From contig JAAWJI010000033.1 of assembly GCA_022796795.1 (NCBI GenBank), positions 1 to 46,198 on the forward strand: a stretch of DNA of 46,198 nt, given 5' to 3'. Below are positions 26,413 through 34,679 of this stretch, piece after piece. Position 1 is the first letter of the stretch, and each line of letters begins with the position of its first letter. The translations under genes were made by a program, and so were the position numbers. Under the pieces are notes generated by a model that saw nothing but the letters and a program-made list of their open reading frames with translations, did no database searches and was not told where the DNA came from. Source of the DNA: Lachnospiraceae bacterium (GTDB lineage: Bacteria; Bacillota; Clostridia; Lachnospirales; Lachnospiraceae).

Positions 26413-27350
26413 AATAATTTCTCCTCCTTGAACTCTTTTAGCTCCTCTGCTAAAACACTCAACTTGCGCAGTCTGTGATTCACGCCGGATTTTCCCACAG
26501 GTGGATTCAGCATTTCTCCAAGTTCTTTCAGGGTTGCCTCTGGCTGTTCCAGCCGTACCTCCGCCATTTCCGCCAGATTTCTGGGAAGCTTCTCAAACCC
26601 CATGGTTTTCTGAATATACCGGATATCTTCAATCTGCTTTACAGCTGCAGATATGGTTTTTCCCAAATTGGCAGTCTCACAGTTCACCTGTCTGTTTACG
26701 GAATTCCGCATTTCCTTTAAAATCCGCACGTTCTCAAAATCCATCAGCGCAGTATGTGCCTCCATTACGTTAAGCAGATCGACAATCTGAGAGCCCTCTT
26801 TCACATAAACCACAAAATTCTTTTTGCGGCGGGTGATCTTAGCTCCAATGCCAAACCCTGCAATCATCTCCTGCAGCTGACAGGCTTTTGCCTCTGTCTC
26901 ACAAACGATCTCAAAGTGATAGCTCTTCTCAGGATCACTGACAGATCCAGCCGCCAGAAACGCTCCGCGGATATAGGCACGCTTACAGCAGGAGCTCTGC
27001 ACCAATACATGCCTTACAGCCTCCAGACCGTCATATGCTATCACCCAATAGCTGCCATGTCTCCTTCCATCCACGTCCGATTTGGGACTGTTCTCCAGCC
27101 GATCCCTATTATATGTATTCCGTTTTACAGACACGCCTATTCTTATATTAAATGTTTTTCTCAATAATGTAAAGCACTTTCTTGCGACAGCCAGATTTTC
27201 TGTATGGATCTGTACCCGTTGGCCTCCCTGTTCTGACTGAAGCCACTCCCCGGAAAAACTCAGAATCGCCGCCAGCTCCGCCAGCTGACAATGACGGGCC
27301 GGCGCTGTCTGCCTGGATAATTGTTCCTTGATCTCACTTGAAAATGACAT
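26409..27350 (-). CDS. whiA: DNA-binding protein WhiA
   Basis: A 313-residue WhiA: an N-terminal LAGLIDADG-homing-endonuclease-like domain (start MSFSSEIKEQL, KRAYIRGAFLAAGSVSDPEKSYH) followed by a C-terminal helix-turn-helix domain (about 220-310, ATLKELGEMLNPPVGKSGVNHRLRKL). WhiA is linked to cell division and chromosome segregation in Firmicutes and to sporulation in Streptomyces. It starts 3 nt after rapZ and overlaps the crh start. Confidence 0.95.
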   Translation of the reverse strand: MSFSSEIKEQLSRQTAPARHCQLAELAAILSFSGEWLQSEQGGQRVQIHTENLAVARKCFTLLRKTFNIRIGVSVKRNTYNRDRLENSPKSDVDGRRHGSYWVIAYDGLEAVRHVLVQSSCCKRAYIRGAFLAAGSVSDPEKSYHFEIVCETEAKACQLQEMIAGFGIGAKITRRKKNFVVYVKEGSQIVDLLNVMEAHTALMDFENVRILKEMRNSVNRQVNCETANLGKTISAAVKQIEDIRYIQKTMGFEKLPRNLAEMAEVRLEQPEATLKELGEMLNPPVGKSGVNHRLRKLSVLAEELKEFKEEKLL

Positions 27351-27353
27351 ACC

Positions 27354-28232
27354 TCAATGCCCCTTTATGATCGCATCCTTTTCGATATCCCGGTGTTCCA
27401 CCCGAATCCCGTATTCCGAATGTCTCTCCAGGCGCTCATACAGCTTATTCGCCAGGGTCACCGACCGATGCTTGCCTCCGGTACAGCCAATGGCAACCAC
27501 CAGCTGATTTTTTCCCTCCAGCACATAGTTGGGAATCAAAAACTGCACCATCTCCTCCAGCTTGTCCAGAAAAACATGGGCCACATCAAAATTCATGACA
27601 AACTTCTGTACCTCCCCATCATTTCCCGACAGGCTGCGAAGCTCCTCGTGGTAGTAGGGATTGGGGAGAAACCGCACGTCAAATACCAAATCCGCATCTC
27701 CGGGAATTCCGAATTTGAATCCAAAGGACAATATGGTAATCATGAGATTTTTGAACTCCTGGTTCATGACAAAAATCTTTTCCAGCTCTGTCTTCAGCTC
27801 CCGGGTCAAAAGGCTGCTGGTATCCAGAATATAATCCGCCTGCTTCTTCAAAAACTCCAGCCTCTGCCGCTCCTGTTGAATCCCGTCGGCAATCCGTCCT
27901 CCTGCCGCCAGAGGATGAAGCCTTCTGGTCTCCTTATAGCGCTTCAGCAAAACCCCGTCCGAGGCGTCCAGAAACAGCACCTCAAAGTGATAATTTGACA
28001 TGAGCAGCTGCTCCATCACCTGCTCCAGCTTTTCCAGATGCTGGCCGCTGCGGATATCCAGTCCCAGGGCCACCTTGGCAATCTCGCTGCTGCCGGAATA
28101 CACCAGCTCCGCAAACTTCTCCACCAGAGAAATAGGCAGATTATCCACACAGAAATATCCCATATCCTCCAGCATTTTTAAGGATGTGCTCCGTCCTGCC
28201 CCTGACATGCCAGTCACAATGATAAAACGCAT
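27354..28232 (-). CDS. rapZ: RapZ/YvcJ family nucleotide-binding protein
   Basis: A 292-residue RapZ-family protein. The P-loop region reads GMSGAGRST (8-16), with Arg14 where the Walker A lysine is expected. DNLP (30-33), a Walker B-like VLFLDASD and the C-terminal GCTGGKHRSV are typical. In E. coli RapZ controls glucosamine-6-phosphate synthase through small RNAs; in Bacillus YvcJ hydrolyses nucleotides. ATG 28232 with GGAGG 7 nt upstream is chosen over a longer frame to 28289. Neighbours murB and whiA match the conserved Firmicutes cluster, but yvcK, usual between rapZ and whiA, is missing. Confidence 0.92.
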   Translation of the reverse strand: MRFIIVTGMSGAGRSTSLKMLEDMGYFCVDNLPISLVEKFAELVYSGSSEIAKVALGLDIRSGQHLEKLEQVMEQLLMSNYHFEVLFLDASDGVLLKRYKETRRLHPLAAGGRIADGIQQERQRLEFLKKQADYILDTSSLLTRELKTELEKIFVMNQEFKNLMITILSFGFKFGIPGDADLVFDVRFLPNPYYHEELRSLSGNDGEVQKFVMNFDVAHVFLDKLEEMVQFLIPNYVLEGKNQLVVAIGCTGGKHRSVTLANKLYERLERHSEYGIRVEHRDIEKDAIIKGH

Positions 28233-28383
28233 ACCTGCTCCTCCCCTGTTTTTTACCTCTGTCTTTTCTCGCAGACAGCCATCTCTCATTCTTTTTTGTA
28301 CATCTGTGCACCATGCAGCCGTCCGCCCTGACCTTCATCCAATGTGGGCCGTCTGTCCAAAAATAGCCCTGTGAAACATAAGC

Positions 28384-29292
28384 TTATGTCTGGAAGCCCA
28401 GAAGCTTCACCTCCAGCTCCAGCTCCACGCCAAACTGACGTTTCACCTCTTCCCTCACCTGCTCCACCAGCTCCAGCACATCCCGGGCCGTGGCGCCTCC
28501 CCGGTTAATCACAAATCCGCAGTGCTTTTCCGATACCTGAGCTCCCCCTACCCGGAATCCCCTAAGCCCTGCGTCCATGATAAGTTTCCCGGCAAAATAC
28601 CCTGCTGGCCGCTTAAAGGTACTGCCCGCGCTTGCGTATTCCAGAGGCTGCTTGGACACCCGGGCCTCCTTAAGCTCTGCCATGCGGGCATAAATCTGCT
28701 CCTGATCCCGCGGCTCCAGAAGGAATATTGCCTCCAGCACAAGATATGACTTTTTCGCCATGATGCTGGTCCGATATCCAAGCTCCAGCTCCTCCCTGTC
28801 AAGCCAAACCTGTTCCCCCTCCGGCGTCAGCACCAAGGCCCGCTCCAGCACATCCTTCATCTCGCCCCCATAGGCCCCTGCATTCATCACCAGGGCGCCG
28901 CCTACCGAGCCGGGAATGCCAGAGGCAAACTCCAACCCTCCAAGACCTGCTTTAGCCGCTTCATGGGCCGCCCGCACCAGCAGCTCTCCTGCTCGTACCC
29001 GGAACCTTGCGCCCTCCAGCTCCATGCCCCGAAGCTCTGGATGGATCACCACGCCCCGGTAGCCCTCATCGCTGACCAGCACATTGCTTCCGTTTCCCAG
29101 AATATAAAAGGGCACGCCAGCCTCCTGGCAGACCTCAATCGTCTGCTTAAGCTGCTCTGCCTGGGCAGGGCATACAAAATAATCTGCATTCCCGCCGATC
29201 CGAAAGGAAGTGTGCCGGCTCATGGGCTCCTCTGTGTAAACCTGATCCGGGCCGTTAATCTGGTGTAGTCTCTCCAAAAAATCTATATCCAT
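28384..29292 (-). CDS. murB: UDP-N-acetylenolpyruvoylglucosamine reductase
   Basis: A 302-residue FAD enzyme that reduces UDP-GlcNAc-enolpyruvate to UDP-MurNAc in peptidoglycan synthesis. FAD-binding motifs are TSFRIGGNADYFV, LGNGSNVLVSD and SGIPGSVGGALVMNAGAYGGE. The catalytic Ser lies in YASAGSTFKRP and the substrate Arg in ELGYRTS. The length fits type II MurB. A 14-bp palindrome, ACATAAGCTTATGT (28376-28389), spans its stop codon. It leads the rapZ-whiA-crh cluster after a 151-nt spacer. Confidence 0.95.
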   Translation of the reverse strand: MDIDFLERLHQINGPDQVYTEEPMSRHTSFRIGGNADYFVCPAQAEQLKQTIEVCQEAGVPFYILGNGSNVLVSDEGYRGVVIHPELRGMELEGARFRVRAGELLVRAAHEAAKAGLGGLEFASGIPGSVGGALVMNAGAYGGEMKDVLERALVLTPEGEQVWLDREELELGYRTSIMAKKSYLVLEAIFLLEPRDQEQIYARMAELKEARVSKQPLEYASAGSTFKRPAGYFAGKLIMDAGLRGFRVGGAQVSEKHCGFVINRGGATARDVLELVEQVREEVKRQFGVELELEVKLLGFQT

Positions 29293-29331
29293 ATTTGTCC
29301 TATTCTCCGATCCTGTGGATCACTTTTATTT

Positions 29332-29531
29332 CCTGATTTCGTCGTTAACATATCGCTGAAAAACAAATGCCGCCTTCGGCGTCGCTTGTTTTTCCTGCTC
29401 GCAAACTCCGAAATCCAGCTGCTATCGCAGCTGACGCGCTTCGCGCTCCCTGATTTCGTCGTTAACATATCGCTGAAAAACAAATGCCGCCTTCGGCGTC
29501 GCTTGTTTTTCCTGCGATATGTTACATTATA
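29332..29531. repeat. Hairpin-rich intergenic repeat element with two 67-bp direct copies
   Basis: An identical 67-bp unit occurs at 29332-29398 and 29449-29515. Each unit holds nested complementary arms: AAAAACAA...TTGTTTTT around GCCG-CCTT-CGGC. The second copy is also closed by TAACATATCGC (29464-29474) and GCGATATGTTA, making a hairpin of about 60 nt. The 50-bp spacer adds AGCTGC/GCAGCT and GCGC-type palindromes, and GATTTCG/CGAAATC flanks the first copy. It lies directly upstream of murB. The structure resembles REP- or MITE-like non-coding repeats; no transposase is nearby. Confidence 0.75.
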
Positions 29532-29534
29532 TGC

Positions 29535-29562
29535 AAAAAGAGGGGATTACACAACCCCTCTT
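29535..29562 (-). terminator. Intrinsic terminator reading leftward
   Basis: AAGAGGGG (29538-29545) and CCCCTCTT (29555-29562) form an 8-bp stem with a 9-nt loop; on the minus strand it is followed directly by T residues (CCCCTCTTTTTG). It would end minus-strand transcripts arriving from the 29.6-29.9 kb region, ahead of the repeat element and murB. A 25-codon basic frame ends about 25 nt before it (29588-29665). Confidence 0.7.
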
Positions 29563-29879
29563 GTCCGGAAGTTTTTATGAATCGTTTTTACTGTTTGTAC
29601 AGGGCTTTACGTGGGCGTTTATACCATCCATGCCGTCTTCGGTGTTTCGCCGCCAGTATTTCCAACGTGGCTAATACGCCACCTTAATGACGCATGCGCT
29701 CAATAAGATTCTTGCATATATCATCTTTTTTAACGTAAATTTTACTGTTTATACTATAAATATATAACATGAACCCCATGAAAACTGCAAAGCTCCCATG
29801 GGATTACATTTATAACACTTATTTTCTTCTATTTTAAGAACTTATATTCTCTTATGCTTGGTTATGATATGGTTCTCTG
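29563..29879. other. Gene-poor AT-rich spacer after the epimerase
   Basis: About 317 bp. The left part (29588-29680) holds an open minus-strand frame rich in Arg and Lys (for example AAKHRRRHGWYKR) without a good start. A GTGGC/GCCAC hairpin (about 29667-29682) overlaps its 5' end. The right part (29690-29880) is very AT rich. A CCCATG/CATGGG inverted repeat with a 17-nt loop lies around 29773-29802 and may be a weak terminator for the epimerase gene. No certain gene is seen. Confidence 0.4.
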
Positions 29880-30923
29880 TCACCTTCTCATTGTTGCCGG
29901 AATAAAGCCCTTTGGCCCGTTTTTCTCCATGTCCAGACCGCTCTGAACCATCCGTTCAAAGGTCCATTGGGGCTCGAATCCCAATACCGTTTTGGCCTTG
30001 GTAATATCCATATCCAGGAACCAGGTCACCGGGAATTCCACCTCCTGGGCCCTTGTTACTCCCAGCCTCTCAAAAATCTCACAGGCCTCTCCGTAGCTGG
30101 TAGTCCTAGGGCCGGCAATCATAAAGTCCTCTCCCAGAGCCTTGGGATGCTCGTAGGCCAGCAAAACACCCTGGACAATATCCCGCACATCCCCGCAGTG
30201 CATGGTCCAAAGGCCCTTGGGACCATGCAGTCTCAGAGCGGGATTTCCCTGAGCCGGTACATTCTCACGCAGAATTTCTCCCATATCCGGCTGTCCCTGA
30301 AATAAGGGCCACAAATGGCAGTCCTTTCCTTTTTTGCCCAGCTCACATAAACGCATCACGTACTCGTAACGATAGCAGCTCAGGCTCTCCTCCGGACTGA
30401 CCACCGTTGCAAAGCGGACAATAGAGAAGGGGATATCATATTGAAAAGCCAGATTTCGCAGGATCACCTCTCCTAAATACTTTCCTGTCCCATAATGATC
30501 TCCAGGCAACTGCTCATTGGTCTCCTTAATGGGATTCTTTCTTGTAAGGGAGCCCGGACAATAGGTGCCGTCTGTGCTTGCCAGCACAAAGCGCTCAATC
30601 TCACAGTACTGAACCGCCGCAAGCAGCAGGCGCAGGGTAGAAAACGCATTAATCTCGTAGAACATATCGTAAGGCGTATTTCCCCGGATCAGCTGAGCCG
30701 CCAAATGAATAAAATGGGTGCAACCCTCTACTGCCTCCGTGACAGACTGCATATCGGTCAGATCTGCTTCCACAATCTCCACATGGGGCAGACCCTTGAT
30801 TTTACACACAAAGGGATCTCCCGGAAGCACCACTGCACGCACCTGAGTTCCTCTGTTTGACAGCTGAAGACATACATTCGCACCTACGCGCCCCGCCGCA
30901 CCTGTTACCAAAACTTTTTTCAT
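29880..30923 (-). CDS. NAD-dependent epimerase/dehydratase (extended SDR)
   Basis: A 347-residue extended short-chain dehydrogenase. The nucleotide-binding motif is VTGAAGRVGANV (6-17), followed by the acidic ADLTD, THFIHLAAQ, the serine/threonine in LASTDGTY and the catalytic YxxxK in YGTGKYLGE. This family acts on nucleotide sugars or sugar-like carbonyl substrates; the actual substrate is not evident. AGGAGG lies 10 nt before the ATG. It is the last gene of the Opp-SDR operon, 61 nt after the preceding SDR, so it probably acts on the imported compound or a derivative. Confidence 0.85.
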   Translation of the reverse strand: MKKVLVTGAAGRVGANVCLQLSNRGTQVRAVVLPGDPFVCKIKGLPHVEIVEADLTDMQSVTEAVEGCTHFIHLAAQLIRGNTPYDMFYEINAFSTLRLLLAAVQYCEIERFVLASTDGTYCPGSLTRKNPIKETNEQLPGDHYGTGKYLGEVILRNLAFQYDIPFSIVRFATVVSPEESLSCYRYEYVMRLCELGKKGKDCHLWPLFQGQPDMGEILRENVPAQGNPALRLHGPKGLWTMHCGDVRDIVQGVLLAYEHPKALGEDFMIAGPRTTSYGEACEIFERLGVTRAQEVEFPVTWFLDMDITKAKTVLGFEPQWTFERMVQSGLDMEKNGPKGFIPATMRR

Positions 30924-30984
30924 TGCTTACAAGCCTCCTTTATTTTTTACTTTTGTATCCCGTATTTTTCCGTCCTGTTTACAC

Positions 30985-31827
30985 CTAGTCTCTGTCGTTT
31001 CGTTTCTTGTTCATCCCCTCATTTCTTCGCCTTTCCATGCGAAGCTTTATACTTTCCAGATCTGGGATTCCTGAACAGGCCAGGGCTCCCCCGTCAACTG
31101 TGATCGTTGTTCCGGTTATCCAGTCCATTTCCCTGCTAAGTAAAGCTTTCAGAACAGCAGTCGTATCCTTTGGCTTTCCCCATCTCCCCAGGGGAATACG
31201 TTTGGCCTCCTGCATATAGTCCTGTCCGGTCATATCAAACATCATGGGAGTTTCTATGCTGCCAGGCCGGATACAGTTAACCGTTATCCCATAAGGGGCC
31301 ATCTCCAGGGCAAAGCATCTGCTGAACATCTCAACAGCTGCCTTACTAGCTGCGTAGGGCGCATAGCCAGGCGCTGTCAACACTGCATTGAGGGAGGACC
31401 AGTGTACAATTCTTCCGCCCTTTTTGGCTCTCATCATGGACCGTGCACAGATCCTTGACACATTTACTGTGCCAAACAGATTTACGTCTATTACCCTGTG
31501 CCAGTCTGTCTCATCCGTCTCTACCGTAAATCCCCCGACAGGAAGAATACCTGCAGCGCAGGCCCCGACCCAGACAGGACCAAATCGGCTCTCCAATTCT
31601 AAAACGCAGTCTTCCACCTGCTCTCTGTCTGATACGTCACAGACATAGGACCTGCAACAGCCTCCCTCCCGGCGTATTTCTTCCAAGACCATCTGCAGCT
31701 CCTCTGCAGAGACATCCAGCAGGCCCACTGCATATCCCTCTCTCGCCAACATTTTTGCTGCATCCGCCCCCTGTCCCATGGTGGCTCCTGAAACGACGGC
31801 TGCCCTCCTCTTCGTACAATCTACCAT
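30985..31827 (-). CDS. Short-chain dehydrogenase/reductase (classical SDR), first of pair
   Basis: A 280-residue classical SDR. The cofactor motif is SGATMGQGADAA near the start, DVSD follows the third strand, and the catalytic Ser, Tyr and Lys sit in HWSSLNAVL and YAPYAASKAA. CIRPGSIETPM and WITGTTITVDGGAL complete the family signature. The C-terminal tail (last 25 residues) is strongly basic. ATG 31827 is preferred to GTG 31836 because GGTGG lies 5 nt before the ATG. The start overlaps the preceding SDR by 7 nt, so the two are translated together and may form a hetero-oligomer or act in sequence. Substrate unknown. Confidence 0.88.
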   Translation of the reverse strand: MVDCTKRRAAVVSGATMGQGADAAKMLAREGYAVGLLDVSAEELQMVLEEIRREGGCCRSYVCDVSDREQVEDCVLELESRFGPVWVGACAAGILPVGGFTVETDETDWHRVIDVNLFGTVNVSRICARSMMRAKKGGRIVHWSSLNAVLTAPGYAPYAASKAAVEMFSRCFALEMAPYGITVNCIRPGSIETPMMFDMTGQDYMQEAKRIPLGRWGKPKDTTAVLKALLSREMDWITGTTITVDGGALACSGIPDLESIKLRMERRRNEGMNKKRNDRD

Positions 31828-32636
31828 ATGGACCACCCGCCATCCACCACAAGTTCCGCTCCTGTGGTAAAACTTGCCTCCTCACCCAGAAAATAAGCCA
31901 CTGCATGGCCAATATTTTCCGGCCTTCCTACCCTATGCTGCGGACAATTTTTTGCAAAAATATCTTTCTCGTACCGAAGCTCATGTTCTTCCCCGTCCGG
32001 AGGAAACATCCCTGGCGATACCATATTTACCGTAATCCCCATGGGCGCCCCAGCAACTGCCAGCTCCCTGGTCAGATTCCTAAGACCTCCCTTGCTACTG
32101 TGATAAGCGCTTGCCCGAATCGGCCCCATTTCCTCTGCTGTCTCCTGCCTCATATCCGGGTAAAACTTGTCATTTAGTGACAGGTTCCCATACACGGAAC
32201 CAATGTTTACAATCCGTCCCCAGCGCCTCTTTTTCATCTCCTGCATCGCCAATATGGAGAGGTAAAAGGGTGCCTTTTCATTGGTTTCATGAACTCTGTC
32301 CCACCCAGACTCTTCATAGGCAAACAAGGGCGCCAGATAGGTGGTCCCCGCATTGTTTACCAAAATATCAACCCGCCCATATCGCTCCTGACAGACAGCC
32401 ATCATCTTCTCTCTGTCCTCTGCCACGGTAACATCTGCGCATAAATATGTAATCTTGGCTTCCCGGTCTGCTAACTCCTCTGCTACAGCCCTCATAGGGC
32501 CCTCTCTCCTGCCTACAATCAGCACATCATGGCCCAAAGCCGCAATATGCTCCACACAACTTTTTCCCAGCCAGATTCCCCCTCCTGTAACTATGGCTGC
32601 ACGCCTTTCTTTCTTTTCTTCACTCATTTTTTCCAT
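31821..32636 (-). CDS. Short-chain dehydrogenase/reductase (classical SDR), second of pair
   Basis: A 271-residue classical SDR with cofactor motif VTGGGIWLGKS, DILVNNAGTTYL, catalytic Ser in NIGSVYGNL, and Tyr and Lys in SAYHSSKGGL. The C-terminus, FTTGAELVVDGGWSIW, is typical. An extra loop between the Ser and Tyr (about 20 residues, NDKFYPDMRQETAEEM) is longer than usual and may shape the substrate pocket. The start has AGGGGA 13 nt upstream; an alternative ATG lies three codons in. It follows oppF by 28 nt and overlaps the next SDR by 7 nt. Confidence 0.88.
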   Translation of the reverse strand: MEKMSEEKKERRAAIVTGGGIWLGKSCVEHIAALGHDVLIVGRREGPMRAVAEELADREAKITYLCADVTVAEDREKMMAVCQERYGRVDILVNNAGTTYLAPLFAYEESGWDRVHETNEKAPFYLSILAMQEMKKRRWGRIVNIGSVYGNLSLNDKFYPDMRQETAEEMGPIRASAYHSSKGGLRNLTRELAVAGAPMGITVNMVSPGMFPPDGEEHELRYEKDIFAKNCPQHRVGRPENIGHAVAYFLGEEASFTTGAELVVDGGWSIW

Positions 32637-32664
32637 TCAGGTCTGACATCCCCTAGAAGGTTTT

Positions 32665-33633
32665 TCAGACACTGCATCTGTGGCAGGCTACGGCCTGGGA
32701 GCTGCTGATGGGCATAAGCTTTGGCTCATATTCCCGGCAGATAGGCATGGCCTGAGGACAACGGGTACAGAACCGGCAGCCGGCCGGCGGATTTGTGGGA
32801 CTGGGAATCTCTCCCCCCAGCACCACCCGTTTGGTTTGCTCTCTTCTGGTATGTACGGCAATGGACTGCATCAAAGCCTGGGTATAGGGATGGGCTGGGG
32901 CAGTATAAACACTGGCAGCATCTCCAATTTCCATAATCTTGCCCAGGTACATAACTGCAACCCGGTCAGACACATATTTCACCACATTCAAACCATGGGC
33001 GATAAACAGATACGTAAGACCCAGTCGCTCTTGCAATTCACAAACAAGATTGATAATCTGGGATTGCACCGACACATCCAAGGCGCTCACCGGCTCATCG
33101 CACACTATAAATTTGGGATTGAGGATCAATGCCCGGGCAATTCCCACGCGCTGGCGCTGTCCTCCGGAAAATTCATGAGGATACCGATTCATCTGCTCTT
33201 CATTTAAACCTACAAGCTGAAGAATCTCCCGGACCCGCTCTGTGCGCTGTGTCCTTTTACATTCCGGTTCATGGATGATCAGAGGCTCCTCCACAATCTG
33301 TCCCACTGTCATGCGGGGATCCAGAGAACTGTAGGGATCCTGAAAAATAATCTGCATCTCTCTTCGAAGCTTTTGCAGATCCCTTTTTCCCAGCGTATGG
33401 ACCTCTCTCCCATCATAGAGGATCTCCCCCTCATCCGGCTCAATCAATCGAAGTAAGGTCCTTCCCAGAGTAGATTTTCCGCTGCCGCTCTCTCCCACCA
33501 GCCCCAGAGTCTCCTCCCTTGCCACAGATAAGGAAATTCCGTCCACAGCCTTGACATACCTTCCCCCGGCCTGTCCCTTTCCACGGATCTTGAAATATTT
33601 CTTTAAATTCTTTACTTCTAAGAGCTCGTTCAC
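32665..33633 (-). CDS. oppF: Oligopeptide/dipeptide-type ABC transporter ATPase (OppF/DppF)
   Basis: A 322-residue ATP-binding subunit. Walker A is GESGSGKST, the signature SGGQRQRVGIARAL, Walker B FIVCDEPVSALD, and the C-terminal OppF-type cysteine segment is GCRFCTRCPQAMPIC, known to hold an Fe-S cluster in this family. Translation starts at GTG (33633), which overlaps the oppD stop by 4 nt (GTGA). It is paired with OppD to energise uptake through OppB and OppC. This transporter class also carries oligosaccharides, nickel and opines, so peptide transport is not assured. Confidence 0.93.
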   Translation of the reverse strand: MNELLEVKNLKKYFKIRGKGQAGGRYVKAVDGISLSVAREETLGLVGESGSGKSTLGRTLLRLIEPDEGEILYDGREVHTLGKRDLQKLRREMQIIFQDPYSSLDPRMTVGQIVEEPLIIHEPECKRTQRTERVREILQLVGLNEEQMNRYPHEFSGGQRQRVGIARALILNPKFIVCDEPVSALDVSVQSQIINLVCELQERLGLTYLFIAHGLNVVKYVSDRVAVMYLGKIMEIGDAASVYTAPAHPYTQALMQSIAVHTRREQTKRVVLGGEIPSPTNPPAGCRFCTRCPQAMPICREYEPKLMPISSSQAVACHRCSV

Positions 33634-34616
33634 GACACCACCCCCTCATACTGCCAGCAGCGGACCTTTCTGCCCGAGCCTGCTGCAAATAACGGCGGCT
33701 TTTCCATGCTGCACCGATCCAGGGCTTTCGTACAGCGGGGACAAAAGGCGCATCCTCCAGGCAGATGAATCAGGCTGGGAACCGTCCCTTCTATACAATA
33801 CAGCTTTTCCCCGGACCGTTTTCCCTCTCCCTCCAGGGTGGGAATGGAACCCAGAAGCCCTTTGGTGTAGGGATGCAAGGGATCCTCCAACACCTCCCAG
33901 ACCTGTCCCTGCTCCTGTACCTGTCCGGCATACATGACAATCACCTCATCTGCCATCTGCGCTACCACGCCAAAGTCATGGGTAATCAGCAGAATTGCCA
34001 TTCCTGTTTCTTCCTTAAGCTTCGTTAAAAGCTCCAGAATCTGCGCCTGAATGGTTACATCCAGGGCTGTGGTGGGCTCGTCCGCAATGAGAAGCTTAGG
34101 GTTGCAGGCTAGGGCTATGGCAATCATGACCCGCTGTCTCATCCCTCCGGAAAGCTGATGGGGATATTCCCGCAGCCTCCGCTTGGGATCGGGAATTCCT
34201 ACCCTCTGAAACAGTTGAATGACCTTGCGATCCTGCTGTTCCCTGCTCATGCCCTTATGGTGGATTTTAAGCACCTCCCGCACCTGTGTTCCGCAGGTCA
34301 TAACAGGATTTAAGCTTGTCATGGGCTCCTGAAAAATCATAGTGATATCCCGGCCCCGCACATCCCGAAGCTGGCTTTTCGTTAAAGTCAGCAAATTCAA
34401 ACCCTGAAAAAGGATTTCTCCGCCCACTACCCTTCCTGGTTTTGATACCAGATTGAGGATAGACATTGCCGTTACACTTTTTCCAGAACCACTTTCCCCA
34501 ATAATCGCCGTTACCTTTCCTTCCTCCACATGAAATTCCACCTCTGCTACTGCTGGAACAATTCCCCTGGAAGTAAAAAACTGTGTATTCAAATTCTTAA
34601 CCTCAAGTAGACTCAT
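33630..34616 (-). CDS. oppD: Oligopeptide/dipeptide-type ABC transporter ATPase (OppD/DppD)
   Basis: A 328-residue ATP-binding subunit with Walker [10 protein letters not shown], signature [15 protein letters not shown], Walker [13 protein letters not shown], switch histidine in ITHDFG and a C-terminal cysteine segment [19 protein letters not shown] 34616 with AGGAG 4 nt upstream gives the standard start [10 protein letters not shown]; a longer frame to 34652 is unlikely. It overlaps oppF by 4 nt. Confidence 0.93.
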   Translation of the reverse strand: MSLLEVKNLNTQFFTSRGIVPAVAEVEFHVEEGKVTAIIGESGSGKSVTAMSILNLVSKPGRVVGGEILFQGLNLLTLTKSQLRDVRGRDITMIFQEPMTSLNPVMTCGTQVREVLKIHHKGMSREQQDRKVIQLFQRVGIPDPKRRLREYPHQLSGGMRQRVMIAIALACNPKLLIADEPTTALDVTIQAQILELLTKLKEETGMAILLITHDFGVVAQMADEVIVMYAGQVQEQGQVWEVLEDPLHPYTKGLLGSIPTLEGEGKRSGEKLYCIEGTVPSLIHLPGGCAFCPRCTKALDRCSMEKPPLFAAGSGRKVRCWQYEGVVS

Positions 34617-34679
34617 AGCTCTCCTAATTTCGTCCCCCCTTTTCCATGACATGCTCTCCCGGTCAGAAAGGCCATCCTA

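Noticed and set aside
29283..29483. 66-codon minus-strand frame with a repeated MLTTKSG and Arg run
   Set aside because: It is created by the two copies of the palindromic repeat and overlaps the murB start; better explained as non-coding repeat.
29332..29515. Possible CRISPR array from repeated 67-bp units
   Set aside because: Only two copies, units too long and palindromic throughout, one palindromic spacer, and no cas genes.
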